The notes: generated by a model from the sequence alone, not told the origin. Numbered from the stretch's first letter, positions 1-8,267 are shown. The stretch is DNA of 64,000 nucleotides from Streptococcus sp. 596553 (GCF_900411395.1 NZ_OXCQ01000001.1:124001-188000), one strand, 5' to 3'. Program-made: numbers and translations.

Positions 1-1
1 G

Positions 2-805
2 AAGTATTACGAAGAAACAAGCGCTTTGCTACATGAATTTTCTGAGGACAATCAGCAGTATTTTGAGGAACTGTGGGATAGTTTTAATCTTGCTGGATTT
101 CTCTATGATGAAGACTATCTCAGAGAGCAGGTTTATTTGATGATGTTAGATTTCTCAGAAGCAGAACGAGATGGCATGAGTGCAGAGGATTATTTAGGTA
201 AGAATCCTAAAAAAATAATGAAAGAGATTCTCAAGGAAGCACCACGCAGTTCTATCAAGGAGTCCCTTTTAACACCAATTTTTGTCCTAGCGATATTACG
301 TTATTATCAACTACTAAGTGATTTTTCTAAAGGTCCTCTCTTAACAGTCAATTTGCTCACATTTTTAGGGCAACTTCTTCTTTTTTTGATTGGATTTTGG
401 CTTGTAGCCACAATCTTACGATGGAGTTTAGTCCAAGATTCTTCTAAAATGAAAATTGGCACTTATATTGTCGTTGGGATTCTTGTCCTTCTAGTTGTTC
501 TGGGATATGTAGGAATAGGAAGTTTCATACAAGAAGGAGCATTTTATCTTCCTGCTCCCTGGGATAGTTTCCTTGTCTTTACGCTTTCTCTAGTCATCAG
601 TATTTGGAATTGGAAAGAAGCGGTCTTTCGTCCCTTTGTCAGTATGATTGTTGCCCATCTTATTGTAGGCTCTCTGCTCCGTTATTATGCGTGGATGGGC
701 ATTTCAAATGTTTTCCTTACAAAATTCATTCCTTTAGCTGTTCTTTTTATTGGCATTTTTCTCTTGTTCCGTGGGTTTAAGAAGATAAAATGGAGTGAAA
801 TATAG
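2..805 (+). CDS. Membrane protein of unknown function, 5' end outside the window
   Basis: The reading frame is open to the window edge and reads naturally upstream of the first TTG (position 26), so the true start lies outside. The N-terminal 80 or so visible residues are acidic and helical. They resemble the soluble head of small streptococcal DUF1129/DUF1048-type proteins, but I do not recognise the family with certainty. From about residue 90 on there are five or six hydrophobic segments, ending in a short basic tail, so this is an integral membrane protein. It ends directly before a terminator hairpin at 808-833. Function is unknown. Confidence 0.7.
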   Translation, partial: KYYEETSALLHEFSEDNQQYFEELWDSFNLAGFLYDEDYLREQVYLMMLDFSEAERDGMSAEDYLGKNPKKIMKEILKEAPRSSIKESLLTPIFVLAILRYYQLLSDFSKGPLLTVNLLTFLGQLLLFLIGFWLVATILRWSLVQDSSKMKIGTYIVVGILVLLVVLGYVGIGSFIQEGAFYLPAPWDSFLVFTLSLVISIWNWKEAVFRPFVSMIVAHLIVGSLLRYYAWMGISNVFLTKFIPLAVLFIGIFLLFRGFKKIKWSEI

Positions 806-807
806 TC

Positions 808-833
808 AAAAAGCCGTTGCAAAGCGGTTTTTT
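808..833 (+). terminator. Rho-independent terminator with GCAA tetraloop
   Basis: The stem AAAAAGCCGTT pairs with AGCGGTTTTTT (two G-U pairs) around a GCAA loop, with the 3' arm forming the T-run. It ends transcription from the membrane protein gene upstream. Confidence 0.8.
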
Positions 834-841
834 GTTATAAT
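833..841 (+). promoter_or_regulatory. Extended -10 promoter TGTTATAAT
   Basis: TG, one base, then a perfect TATAAT. No convincing -35 is visible at 17 bp because that position lies in the terminator stem. It would drive the aldo/keto reductase with a leader of about 30 nt. Confidence 0.7.
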
Positions 842-879
842 GAAGGGAAGAATGTTAGAAATTAAAGGAGAAAAATTTG

Positions 880-1806
880 ATGAGATACATAACTCTTGGT
901 CAAGATGACAAAGAATTATCAGAAATTGTTCTCGGAATGATGAGAATAAAAGATAAGTCTGTAAAAGAAGTTGAAGAGCTTGTAGAAACAGCACTTTCTG
1001 TTGGAATCAATGCTTTCGACTTGGCTGATATATATGGTCGTGGTCGTTGTGAAGAACTGTTAGGTCTTGTCCTAAAAAATCGTCCAGATTTAAGAGAAAA
1101 GATGTGGATTCAGTCCAAATGTGGCATTCGCATAGAAGAATTTACCTATTTTGATTTTTCTAAGGACTATATTATAAAATCAGTAGACGGTATTTTGCAA
1201 AGATTGAAGATTGATCATCTGGACAGCTTGCTTCTTCATCGACCAGATGCTTTGATGGAATCTGACCAAGTAGCAGAAGCCTTTGATCTTCTTTATAAAC
1301 AAGGTAAGGTTCGAGATTTTGGAGTTTCTAATCAAAATCCTATGATGATGGAGTTGCTTAAAAAAGATGTCAAGCAGCCGTTAGCTGTTAATCAGCTACA
1401 ATTGAGTGCGGCTTTTACTCCAGGATTTGAATCAGGTTTTCATGTTAATATGGAAGATAGTCAAGCAGCTATGCGAGATGGCAGCATTTTTGAATATTGC
1501 CAATTACACGATGTGGTCATTCAAGCATGGTCTGTCTTACAATTTGGGTATTTTAAAGGGAATTTTGTTGGAAATGAGAAATTTCAAGCTTTAAATCAAG
1601 TACTTGATCGTTTAGCTATTAAATATGGAGTAACCTCTTCAACTATTGCCATTTCTTGGATATTGCGTTATCCAGCAAAAATGCAGGCAGTCGTAGGTAC
1701 CGCAAATCCTAATCACTTGAGAGAAGTTAGCCAAGCGGCAAACTTTAGCTTAACAAGAAAAGAATGGTATGAAATTTATCTTGCAGCAGGGAATAATTTG
1801 CCGTAA
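880..1806 (+). CDS. Aldo/keto reductase family oxidoreductase
   Basis: A 308-residue NAD(P)H-dependent reductase of carbonyl compounds, cytosolic, physiological substrate unknown. The AKR catalytic tetrad is visible as D47, Y52 (in ADIYGRG), K80 (in IQSKCG) and H120 (in LLLHRPD), followed by the usual (beta/alpha)8 pattern and the late phosphate-binding segment around AVVGTANP. ATG at 880 is chosen over the in-frame TTG at 877 because AAAGGAG at 865-871 gives normal spacing. It is a single-gene unit between two copies of the same terminator-promoter cassette. Confidence 0.9.
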   Translation: MRYITLGQDDKELSEIVLGMMRIKDKSVKEVEELVETALSVGINAFDLADIYGRGRCEELLGLVLKNRPDLREKMWIQSKCGIRIEEFTYFDFSKDYIIKSVDGILQRLKIDHLDSLLLHRPDALMESDQVAEAFDLLYKQGKVRDFGVSNQNPMMMELLKKDVKQPLAVNQLQLSAAFTPGFESGFHVNMEDSQAAMRDGSIFEYCQLHDVVIQAWSVLQFGYFKGNFVGNEKFQALNQVLDRLAIKYGVTSSTIAISWILRYPAKMQAVVGTANPNHLREVSQAANFSLTRKEWYEIYLAAGNNLP

Positions 1807-1835
1807 GTAGAAGCAGATGTAAATAAATCACAGTC

Positions 1836-1862
1836 AAAAAGCCGTTGCAAAGCGGTTTTTTT
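1836..1862 (+). terminator. Rho-independent terminator with GCAA tetraloop
   Basis: Same hairpin as at 808-833, ending transcription of the aldo/keto reductase gene. Confidence 0.8.
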
Positions 1863-1870
1863 GTTATAAT
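1862..1870 (+). promoter_or_regulatory. Extended -10 promoter TGTTATAAT
   Basis: Identical to the copy at 833-841. It drives the DUF2829 gene and probably the overlapping SDR and downstream genes. Confidence 0.7.
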
Positions 1871-1905
1871 GAAGGGAAGAATTATTGATTTTAAAGGAGA
1901 AAAAC

Positions 1906-2142
1906 ATGACATTTGAAGAAATTCTACCTGGGTTAAAGGCTAAGAAAAAATATGTACGAACTGGTTGGGGAGGTGCTGAAAACTATGTCCAACTTTTTGA
2001 CACTATCGAGCAAAATGGGGTTGCACTTGAAGTGACACCTTATTTCCTAATCAACGTTTCTGGGGAGGGAGAAGGTTTTTCCATGTGGAGTCCGACACCT
2101 TGTGATGTTTTGGCGACGGATTGGGTAGAAGCGCATGACTAA
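1906..2142 (+). CDS. DUF2829 / Tad2-like small protein
   Basis: A 78-residue protein matching the DUF2829 (Thoeris anti-defence 2-like) pattern. It has an N-terminal MTFEEILPGLKAKKK stretch, RTGW(G)G near residues 18-22, a central beta-rich part, and the C-terminal W-x-P...D-V-L-A-x-D-W motif. Phage Tad2 members sequester the Thoeris signalling nucleotide; most chromosomal members have no assigned function. The ATG at 1906 has AAAGGAG upstream; the in-frame TTG at 1885 has none. Its last 8 bases overlap the SDR start, implying translational coupling. Family assignment is from the motif layout; the anti-defence role is not shown. Confidence 0.75.
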   Translation: MTFEEILPGLKAKKKYVRTGWGGAENYVQLFDTIEQNGVALEVTPYFLINVSGEGEGFSMWSPTPCDVLATDWVEAHD

Positions 2143-2833
2143 ACGTGTACTCATTACAGGAGTGAGTTCAGGGATTGGTCTGGCTCAAGCTCGACTCTTG
2201 TTAGAGAAGGGCTATCAAGTTTATGGAGTTGACCAAGGTGAAAATCCACTCTTAGAGGGTGATTTTCACTTTTTACAGAGAGATTTGACTTTGGACTTGG
2301 AGCCTATTTTTGACTGGTGCCCTCAGGTAGATATTTTGTGCAATACTGCTGGAGTGTTGGATGCTTATAAACCCCTATTGGAACAATCAGCGCAGGAAAT
2401 TCAAGAGATTTTTGAAATCAACTATATGACTCCTGTTGAGTTGACTCGCTATTACTTGACACAAATGCTGGAGAATAAAAAAGGTACCATTATCAATATG
2501 TGCTCCATTGCTTCGAGCCTAGCAGGTGGCGGTGGACACGCCTATACTTCTTCGAAGCACGCCTTGGCAGGCTTTACCAAGCAGTTGGCTCTAGACTATG
2601 CTGAAACCGGGATTCAGGTATTTGGTATCGCTCCAGGAGCAGTCAAGACAGCTATGACTGCTGCGGACTTTGAGCCAGGTGGATTGGCTACCTGGGTTGC
2701 TAGTGAAACACCAATCAAACGCTGGATTGAACCAGAGGAAGTAGCAGAGCTTAGTCTTTTCTTAGCAAGTGGAAAAGCGAGCGCCATGCAAGGACAAATT
2801 TTGACAATAGATGGTGGCTGGTCTTTGAAGTAG
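2135..2833 (+). CDS. Short-chain dehydrogenase/reductase, FabG-like
   Basis: A 232-residue classical SDR. The Rossmann glycine motif TGVSSGIG is at 8-15, a variant NNAG (CNTAG) at 69-73, a catalytic serine probably S124, and the YxxxK pair Y137/K141 in AYTSSK. It probably reduces a 3-oxoacyl or related carbonyl using NADPH or NADH. It is not within a fatty-acid synthesis cluster, so a role as the main FabG is unlikely. It overlaps the DUF2829 gene by 8 bases and is followed 9 bases later by a Nudix gene, so these form one transcription unit. Confidence 0.85.
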   Translation: MTKRVLITGVSSGIGLAQARLLLEKGYQVYGVDQGENPLLEGDFHFLQRDLTLDLEPIFDWCPQVDILCNTAGVLDAYKPLLEQSAQEIQEIFEINYMTPVELTRYYLTQMLENKKGTIINMCSIASSLAGGGGHAYTSSKHALAGFTKQLALDYAETGIQVFGIAPGAVKTAMTAADFEPGGLATWVASETPIKRWIEPEEVAELSLFLASGKASAMQGQILTIDGGWSLK

Positions 2834-2842
2834 GAGGATCTG

Positions 2843-3322
2843 ATGGAAATCAAAAGACACTTTGGTGTCTACGCTGTTTGCTTTGAAAATGGGAAGTTAC
2901 TCTGCATTGAAAAAACGAGAGGCCCTTATCAACATCGGTATGACCTACCTGGAGGCAGTCAGCAACTTGGTGAAGGCCTGACGGAAACGCTGACTAGAGA
3001 AGTTATGGAAGAGACGGGATTTACTGTTAGAAGCTACTCTAATCCTCGAATCTACGATGTTTTCGTCAGGGAAGAGTTAAAAAATTTTATGGTTCACCAT
3101 ATCATGGCCTTGTATGATGTTGAAATGAATGAGAGTGCACCTCAAGTTACGATTTCGGAAGCTGTGTCTGATGGTGCGAACGATTCACTTGGATATATTT
3201 GGATAGATATTCAAGAGATAACAGAAGAAAATGCATCGCCATTAGTCTTGAAGGTTAAGTCTGAATTATTAGGATTTACAGAACTGGGCAATACTTCTTA
3301 CATGAATTGGAAGGTGAAGTAG
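2843..3322 (+). CDS. Nudix hydrolase
   Basis: A 159-residue protein with a complete Nudix box at residues 38-60: G38, E44, then REVMEETGF with R52, E53, E56, E57 and G59. The family hydrolyses nucleoside diphosphate derivatives using Mg2+. The substrate cannot be read from the sequence. AGGAGG directly upstream of ATG 2843 supports the start. It lies 9 bases after the SDR and 7 bases before the GNAT gene, so it is co-transcribed with both. Confidence 0.88.
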   Translation: MEIKRHFGVYAVCFENGKLLCIEKTRGPYQHRYDLPGGSQQLGEGLTETLTREVMEETGFTVRSYSNPRIYDVFVREELKNFMVHHIMALYDVEMNESAPQVTISEAVSDGANDSLGYIWIDIQEITEENASPLVLKVKSELLGFTELGNTSYMNWKVK

Positions 3323-3329
3323 GGGGATA

Positions 3330-4058
3330 ATGGAACTATTTAAAACATGGAAGAAAAATATGGTTCTCTATGGTCTTAAATCTCAAATTGGAACTGTCTA
3401 CCGAAACAATGATAGGGCAACAAGCTTTTATGATGTTGGGAATTTTCTATACCTAGCAGGGGAGTTGGATTCCAGATTTTGGGAAGATTTTGTTAGAAAA
3501 TATGGTTTAGATTATAAGATTATTATTTCAGAAAATACTAATTGGCAAGATTTTCTGCATCGGAAAGTGGGGCTAAATTCTTTTACTCGCTATTCTTTTA
3601 AAGATAAGGCAAATTTTCAAGTCAAATTTCTAAATGATCTAGTTACTCATTTAGAGGAAGGCTACAATATTGTGCCTATTGATAATCATATTTATAACTG
3701 CTTTTCTACGGAAGAATGGTCACAGGATTTACAGGGGGATTTTGAGTCCTATCAGGATTTTGTTTTAAAAGGTGGATTTGGCTTTGTGATTCTTAAAAAT
3801 AATGAACTGATTGCTGGGATTTCCTCAGGGTTAGTTTACAGTGAAGCAGTTGAAGTGGAAGTTGCAACTAGACCAAACGAACAAGGAAATGGATTTGCTA
3901 AAAAGCTTGGTGCTGCAATGATTCTAGAGAGTTTAAATAGAGATATGTTTCCACTTTGGGATGCTCATAACGAGGCTTCCAAAAAAGTAGCAGAATTTTT
4001 AGGATATGAGTTAATTGGACCTTATGTAGCTTTTGAACTAGAGAAAAGTGTCATATAA
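3330..4058 (+). CDS. GNAT acetyltransferase, ZmaR-like
   Basis: A 242-residue protein whose C-terminal half has the GNAT acetyl-CoA-binding pattern (RPNEQGNGFAKKLGAAMI) followed by W-D-A-H-N-E-A-S-K-K-V-A-E-F-L-G-Y, typical of the family's final helix and strand. The long N-terminal part resembles the GNAT group that includes zwittermicin-resistance ZmaR. Acetyl acceptor unknown. Shine-Dalgarno GTAGGGGG precedes ATG 3330. It is the last intact gene of the unit starting at 1906. Confidence 0.78.
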   Translation: MELFKTWKKNMVLYGLKSQIGTVYRNNDRATSFYDVGNFLYLAGELDSRFWEDFVRKYGLDYKIIISENTNWQDFLHRKVGLNSFTRYSFKDKANFQVKFLNDLVTHLEEGYNIVPIDNHIYNCFSTEEWSQDLQGDFESYQDFVLKGGFGFVILKNNELIAGISSGLVYSEAVEVEVATRPNEQGNGFAKKLGAAMILESLNRDMFPLWDAHNEASKKVAEFLGYELIGPYVAFELEKSVI

Positions 4059-4093
4059 TGATAGCTGATATTATATCTTTTAAGATGAGGTGA

Positions 4094-4984
4094 ATGGACA
4101 TGCAAAATTAACTTGCTCTTAGTGGCGAAAAAATTCTTGAAAAAGTTTATCCTCAACTATTTCACTACATTGGAATGATTCGTGGGGAATACTTGTTGAG
4201 AGAGCTTAATCAAAACATCCTATTACCCAGTTGTCAGCAATTTGTAAAAGATTATCTAGAGACTATCTGCTCCCTGTACTCAAATGAAGAAGTTTGGTAT
4301 CGTTTTTCTGAATTAACGAATATAGAAGCTAATTGTCTAAAGGGGACTAAAGAGTATTTTGATGAACGCCATCCTTTGTTTGGTTATAGAGGGACTAGGC
4401 GTTTACTGGCGTGTCTGGATGAATTTCAGGCTGAAGCACATGTCGTTACAGAAGTTTATCAAATCAATCCCAATCTGTCTGTTATCTTTCCTTTTGTCAA
4501 TGATGCCGATCAATTAAAACAAGCTATTACAGTATTGCGTCGGCATGGCTTTACTGGGAAAATTGCCACGATGATTGAATTACCGTCAGCATATTTTGAC
4601 TTGGACAGAATAATGGAAACGGGCATTTCAAAGATTGTAGTTGGAATGAATGATTTGACTTCTTTTGTTTTTGCGACTGTGAGAAACAGTCAATGGCATG
4701 ATATGGAAAATCCAATTATGTTAGATATGTTGAGACAGATGCAGGATAAAGCAAGGACGAAAAAGATTGACTTTGCTGTAGCAGGATATCTGAATGTTTC
4801 TTTCATACAAAAAATGAATCAGATGGGTATCGAATGCAATATCCACTATAGTTCTATTCCAGAGATTTTTGATTTAGAGATTGACCATGCAGATCATCTT
4901 AAACACATAAAAGAAGAAAGTAAAAAATTACAAAGGAGCGCCCATGACACCGCAAGAAATGTGGAATGCATACAAGAAAATTAA
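4094..4984 (+). pseudogene. PEP-utilising-enzyme TIM-barrel homologue with in-frame stop after codon 5
   Basis: From ATG 4094 (behind GAGGTGA) the frame reads MDMQN, then TAA at 4109-4111, then continues with clear family sequence: LALSGEKILEKVY, IGMIRGEYLLRE, VWYRFSELTNIEAN and HPLFGYRGTRRL. These match the C-terminal phosphoenolpyruvate-binding barrel of PEP synthase/PtsI-type enzymes, here as a stand-alone domain of about 295 residues. The next in-frame ATG (4175) would remove 27 codons including part of the first barrel strand and has no good Shine-Dalgarno. The stop looks like a GAA to TAA change. The 3' end overlaps the ASCH gene by 41 bases. Either a recent pseudogene or a gene rescued by readthrough or internal initiation. 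Confidence 0.75.
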
Positions 4985-5384
4985 CCCCTCTATAGGAGAT
5001 CAAATCGATGCTTGGGCTTTTGGAGTGGAACCAGACCTTTTAGCAGATTTGGTTTTAAGAGGCGAAAAGACTGCAACAGCATCAGCCTACGACCTCTATG
5101 CACTAGAAGCCGAGTCTCTTCCTCAAGAAGGAACTTTTGATGTCATTTTAGATAGTCAAAATCAGGCTGTCTGCATTGTCGAAATTACAAAGGTTTCTGT
5201 TAAATCCTTCAATCGAGTATCAGCTGAACATGCCTATAAGGAAGGTGAGGGAGACAAATCACTTACCTATTGGCGTCAGGTTCATGAGGATTTTTTCACA
5301 GACTGTTTGGGTGAAGCAGGACTGACTTTTACACCTGAAAGCAAGGTTGTTTTAGAAGAATTTCGCAAGGTCTACCCACTGTAG
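4944..5384 (+). CDS. ASCH-domain protein
   Basis: A 146-residue cytosolic protein with the ASCH (PUA-like, RNA-binding fold) pattern. Around residues 27-48 is the signature FGVEPDLLADLVLRGEKTATAS (abbreviated here: G-x-x-P-D-x-L-A-x-L-V-x-x-G-x-K-T-A-T-A-S). A later E-x-T-K-V-x-V-K-S-F segment and a C-terminal Y-W-R-x-V-H motif follow. The biochemical role of this subgroup is not established to my knowledge. ATG 4944 follows AAAGGAGCG. It is translated inside the tail of the preceding damaged gene and would depend on that transcript. Confidence 0.82.
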   Translation: MTPQEMWNAYKKINPSIGDQIDAWAFGVEPDLLADLVLRGEKTATASAYDLYALEAESLPQEGTFDVILDSQNQAVCIVEITKVSVKSFNRVSAEHAYKEGEGDKSLTYWRQVHEDFFTDCLGEAGLTFTPESKVVLEEFRKVYPL

Positions 5385-5445
5385 GCTATTAGAAGGAAGA
5401 AAGTTTTGGAAATCGCCGTCCAATCCTTTTTTCTTAAGCAAAACA

Positions 5446-5454
5446 TGATATAAT
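5446..5454 (+). promoter_or_regulatory. Extended -10 promoter of pepN (TGATATAAT)
   Basis: A TGn extension plus perfect TATAAT; no clear -35. The leader holds a 6-bp hairpin AAGAGC-TTTA-GCTCTT (about 5469-5484) ahead of the Shine-Dalgarno ATAGGAG. Confidence 0.65.
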
Positions 5455-5506
5455 AAGTTTGTTTGAAGAAGAGCTTTAGCTCTTAAACTTAGAATAGGAG
5501 AAAACT

Positions 5507-8053
5507 ATGCAAGCAGTTGAACATTTTATTAAGCAATTTGTTCCTGAACATTATGATTTATTTTTAGACTTGAGTCGTGAGACCAAGACGTTTTCTGGAA
5601 AGGTGACTATTAGTGGCCAAGCACAGAGTGACCGCATTTCCCTTCATCAAAAAGACTTGGAAATCGCTTCTGTAGAAGTTGCAGGTCAAGCTCGTCCATT
5701 TACAGTTGACCATGAAAATGAAGCCCTTCATATCGAATTGGCTGAGGCTGGTCAAGTTGAAGTGGTTATCGCTTTCTCAGGAAAAATTACAGACAACATG
5801 ACAGGGATTTACCCTTCTTATTACACAGTTGATGGAGTCAAGAAGGAAGTCTTGTCTACTCAGTTCGAGAGTCATTTTGCGCGCGAAGCCTTCCCATGTG
5901 TGGATGAGCCAGAAGCCAAAGCAACTTTTGACCTCTCTCTACGTTTTGACCAAGCAGAAGGTGAATTGGCCTTGTCTAACATGCCAGAAATCGATGTTGA
6001 AAAACGTAAGGAAACAGGTATCTGGAAGTTTGAGACAACACCTCGCATGTCTTCTTACTTGTTAGCCTTTGTTGCGGGTGATTTGCAAGGTGTGACCGCT
6101 AAAACTAAAAATGGTACCCTTGTAGGTGTCTACTCAACCAAAGCTCACCTATTATCTAATCTTGATTTCTCACTGGACATTGCTGTTCGCTCTATTGAGT
6201 TTTACGAAGATTACTACGGAGTTAAGTACCCGATCCCTCAATCTCTCCACATCGCCCTTCCTGACTTCTCAGCTGGAGCTATGGAAAACTGGGGTCTTGT
6301 GACCTACCGTGAAGTTTACTTGGTTGTGGATGAGAACTCTACCTTTGCCAGCCGTCAACAAGTTGCTCTTGTTGTGGCACATGAGTTGGCTCACCAATGG
6401 TTTGGTAACCTCGTTACTATGAAATGGTGGGATGACCTTTGGCTCAATGAAAGCTTCGCTAACATGATGGAGTACGTCTGTGTGGATGCCATTGAGCCAA
6501 GCTGGAATATCTTTGAAGATTTCCAAACAGGTGGAGTACCTCTTGCTCTTGAACGTGACGCGACTGATGGTGTTCAGTCTGTTCACGTCGAAGTTAAACA
6601 CCCAGATGAGATCAATACGCTCTTTGACGGAGCTATCGTCTATGCCAAAGGAAGTCGCCTCATGCACATGCTTCGTCGTTGGCTAGGTGATGCCGATTTT
6701 GCCAAAGGTTTGCACGCCTACTTTGAAAAACATCAGTACAGCAATACAATTGGTCGTGACCTTTGGGATGCTCTTGGTCAAGCATCTGGCCGTGATGTTT
6801 CAGCCTTCATGGATTCTTGGTTGGAACAACCTGGTTATCCAGTTCTCACTGTCAAAGTTGAAAATGATGTCTTGAAGATTTCACAAAAACAATTCTTCAT
6901 CGGTGAGCACGAAGATAAGGACCGTCTCTGGGTTGTGCCACTTAATAGCAACTGGAAAGGTTTGCCTGATACACTTGAAACTGAAAGCATCGAAATTCCA
7001 GGCTACGCAGCTCTTCTTGCTGAAAACAAAACGGCACTTCGCCTCAACACTGAAAATACAGCCCACTACATTACAGACTATCAAGGAGACTTGTTAGATG
7101 CTGTTCTTGCTGACCTAGTTGAGCTTGATAACACAAGTAAACTGCAAATCGTTCAAGAACGTCGTTTGCTTGCTGAGGCAGGGCACATTTCTTATGCTGA
7201 CTTGCTCCCAGTTCTTGATAAACTTGCTAAGGAAGAATCTTACCTTGTCGTTTCAGCTGTTTCTGAAGTCATTTCTGCCCTTGAGCGCTTTATCGATGAA
7301 GGAACAGAAGCTGAAAGAGCCTTCAAAGCCTTGGTTGCTAAATTGGCTCGTCACAACTATGACCGTCTTGGTTTTGAAGCTAAAGACGGAGAATCAGATG
7401 AGGATGAATTGGTTCGTCAGTTGGCTGTTTCTATGATGATTCGCTCAAATGATGCAGAAGCTAGTCAAGTCGCTAGCCAAATCTTCGCGGCTCACAAGGA
7501 GAATCTTGCAGGACTTCCAGCAGCTATTCGTTCACAAGTCCTTATCAATGAGATGAAACATCATGAGACTAAAGACTTGTTAGAACTTTATCTTGATACT
7601 TATACTCACGCAACAGATGCTGTCTTTAAACGTCAGTTGGCAGCTGCTCTTGCTTACAGTACAGATGCGAACAATATCCAAACCTTGATTGCTTCTTGGA
7701 AGGACAAATTTGTGGTCAAACCGCAGGACTTGTCTGCTTGGTATTACCAATTCCTAGCTCACCAAGTAACTCAGGAAACAGCATGGTCTTGGGCACGTGA
7801 AAACTGGGCTTGGATTAAGGCAGCTCTTGGTGGAGATATGAGCTTTGATAGCTTTGTTATCCTTCCTGCACACGTATTTAAGACTCAGCAACGCTTGGCA
7901 GAGTACAAGGAATTCTTTGAACCACAACTTTCTGACCTTGCTCTTAGCCGTAACATCGGTATGGGAATCAAGGAAATTGCAGCGCGTGTTGACTTGATTA
8001 ACCGTGAAAAAGCTGCAGTGGAAGCAGTCGTTCTTCAATACGGAAATTCATAA
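5507..8053 (+). CDS. pepN: Aminopeptidase N (M1 family zinc metallopeptidase)
   Basis: An 848-residue lysyl/broad-specificity aminopeptidase that trims N-terminal residues from peptides in the cytosol. The M1 signatures are complete: the exopeptidase motif GAMEN at 257-261, the zinc site HELAH at 292-296 and third ligand E315 in LWLNESFA. An N-terminal beta domain precedes the catalytic domain and a long C-terminal helical domain follows, the usual layout and length for lactic-acid-bacterial PepN. It is monocistronic: its own promoter at 5446-5454, and a BOX element about 40 bases after the stop. Confidence 0.96.
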   Translation: MQAVEHFIKQFVPEHYDLFLDLSRETKTFSGKVTISGQAQSDRISLHQKDLEIASVEVAGQARPFTVDHENEALHIELAEAGQVEVVIAFSGKITDNMTGIYPSYYTVDGVKKEVLSTQFESHFAREAFPCVDEPEAKATFDLSLRFDQAEGELALSNMPEIDVEKRKETGIWKFETTPRMSSYLLAFVAGDLQGVTAKTKNGTLVGVYSTKAHLLSNLDFSLDIAVRSIEFYEDYYGVKYPIPQSLHIALPDFSAGAMENWGLVTYREVYLVVDENSTFASRQQVALVVAHELAHQWFGNLVTMKWWDDLWLNESFANMMEYVCVDAIEPSWNIFEDFQTGGVPLALERDATDGVQSVHVEVKHPDEINTLFDGAIVYAKGSRLMHMLRRWLGDADFAKGLHAYFEKHQYSNTIGRDLWDALGQASGRDVSAFMDSWLEQPGYPVLTVKVENDVLKISQKQFFIGEHEDKDRLWVVPLNSNWKGLPDTLETESIEIPGYAALLAENKTALRLNTENTAHYITDYQGDLLDAVLADLVELDNTSKLQIVQERRLLAEAGHISYADLLPVLDKLAKEESYLVVSAVSEVISALERFIDEGTEAERAFKALVAKLARHNYDRLGFEAKDGESDEDELVRQLAVSMMIRSNDAEASQVASQIFAAHKENLAGLPAAIRSQVLINEMKHHETKDLLELYLDTYTHATDAVFKRQLAAALAYSTDANNIQTLIASWKDKFVVKPQDLSAWYYQFLAHQVTQETAWSWARENWAWIKAALGGDMSFDSFVILPAHVFKTQQRLAEYKEFFEPQLSDLALSRNIGMGIKEIAARVDLINREKAAVEAVVLQYGNS

Positions 8054-8093
8054 ATGAGCCTAAAATAAAAAGAAAACTCAGCTATCTCATGTA

Positions 8094-8198
8094 ATACTCT
8101 TCGAAAATCAAATTCAAACCACGTCAGCGTCGCCTTACCGTACTCAAGTACAGCCTGCGGCTAGCTTCCTAGTTTGCTCTTTGATTTTCATTGAGTAT
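8094..8198 (+). repeat. Compact BOX element (boxA-boxC type)
   Basis: Begins ATACTCTTCGAAAATC, contains CACGTCAGCGTCGCCTTACCGTA (read as CACGTCAGCG then TCGCCTTACCG), and ends with the boxC sequence GCGGCTAGCTTCC...TTTTCATTGAGTAT. The usual middle part (boxA end and boxB) is replaced by a short GTACT-CA-AGTAC inverted repeat. It lies about 40 bases upstream of the ciaR -10 box. Confidence 0.85.
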
Positions 8199-8221
8199 AA
8201 AATGCAGAGAGTTGAGTTTTT

Positions 8222-8243
8222 TTTAAGGCAAATTTGGTATAAT
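8222..8243 (+). promoter_or_regulatory. ciaRH promoter with probable CiaR box
   Basis: An extended -10 TGGTATAAT lies at 8235-8243. Immediately upstream, TTTAAG (8222-8227), five bases, then TTTGGT (8233-8238) fit the CiaR direct repeat TTTAAG-N5-TTTAAG with a perfect first and a degenerate second half that merges into the -10. Autoregulation of ciaRH is known in pneumococcus; this specific site assignment is inference. Confidence 0.6.
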
Positions 8244-8267
8244 GGTTTTAATAAGGAGGAGTTTCTC

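Larger units (their letters stand above)
804..853 (+). repeat. Terminator-plus-promoter cassette, copy 1
   Basis: This 50-base stretch is repeated at 1832-1882 with one extra T. It contains a terminator hairpin, then an extended -10 box inside or just after the T-run. Similarity continues, more loosely, through the leader to the Shine-Dalgarno of the next gene (to about 875). Confidence 0.85.
1832..1882 (+). repeat. Terminator-plus-promoter cassette, copy 2
   Basis: Nearly identical to 804-853, with one additional T in the T-run. Like copy 1 it is followed by a similar leader that includes TTAAAGGAGAAAAA. Confidence 0.85.

Noticed and set aside
6269..6667. 132-codon open frame on the minus strand inside pepN
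   Set aside because: It is antisense to the catalytic domain of an intact gene, has no ribosome site and no recognisable protein features. Similar long shadows inside gyrB, parE, parC, clpE and deoB were also left out.
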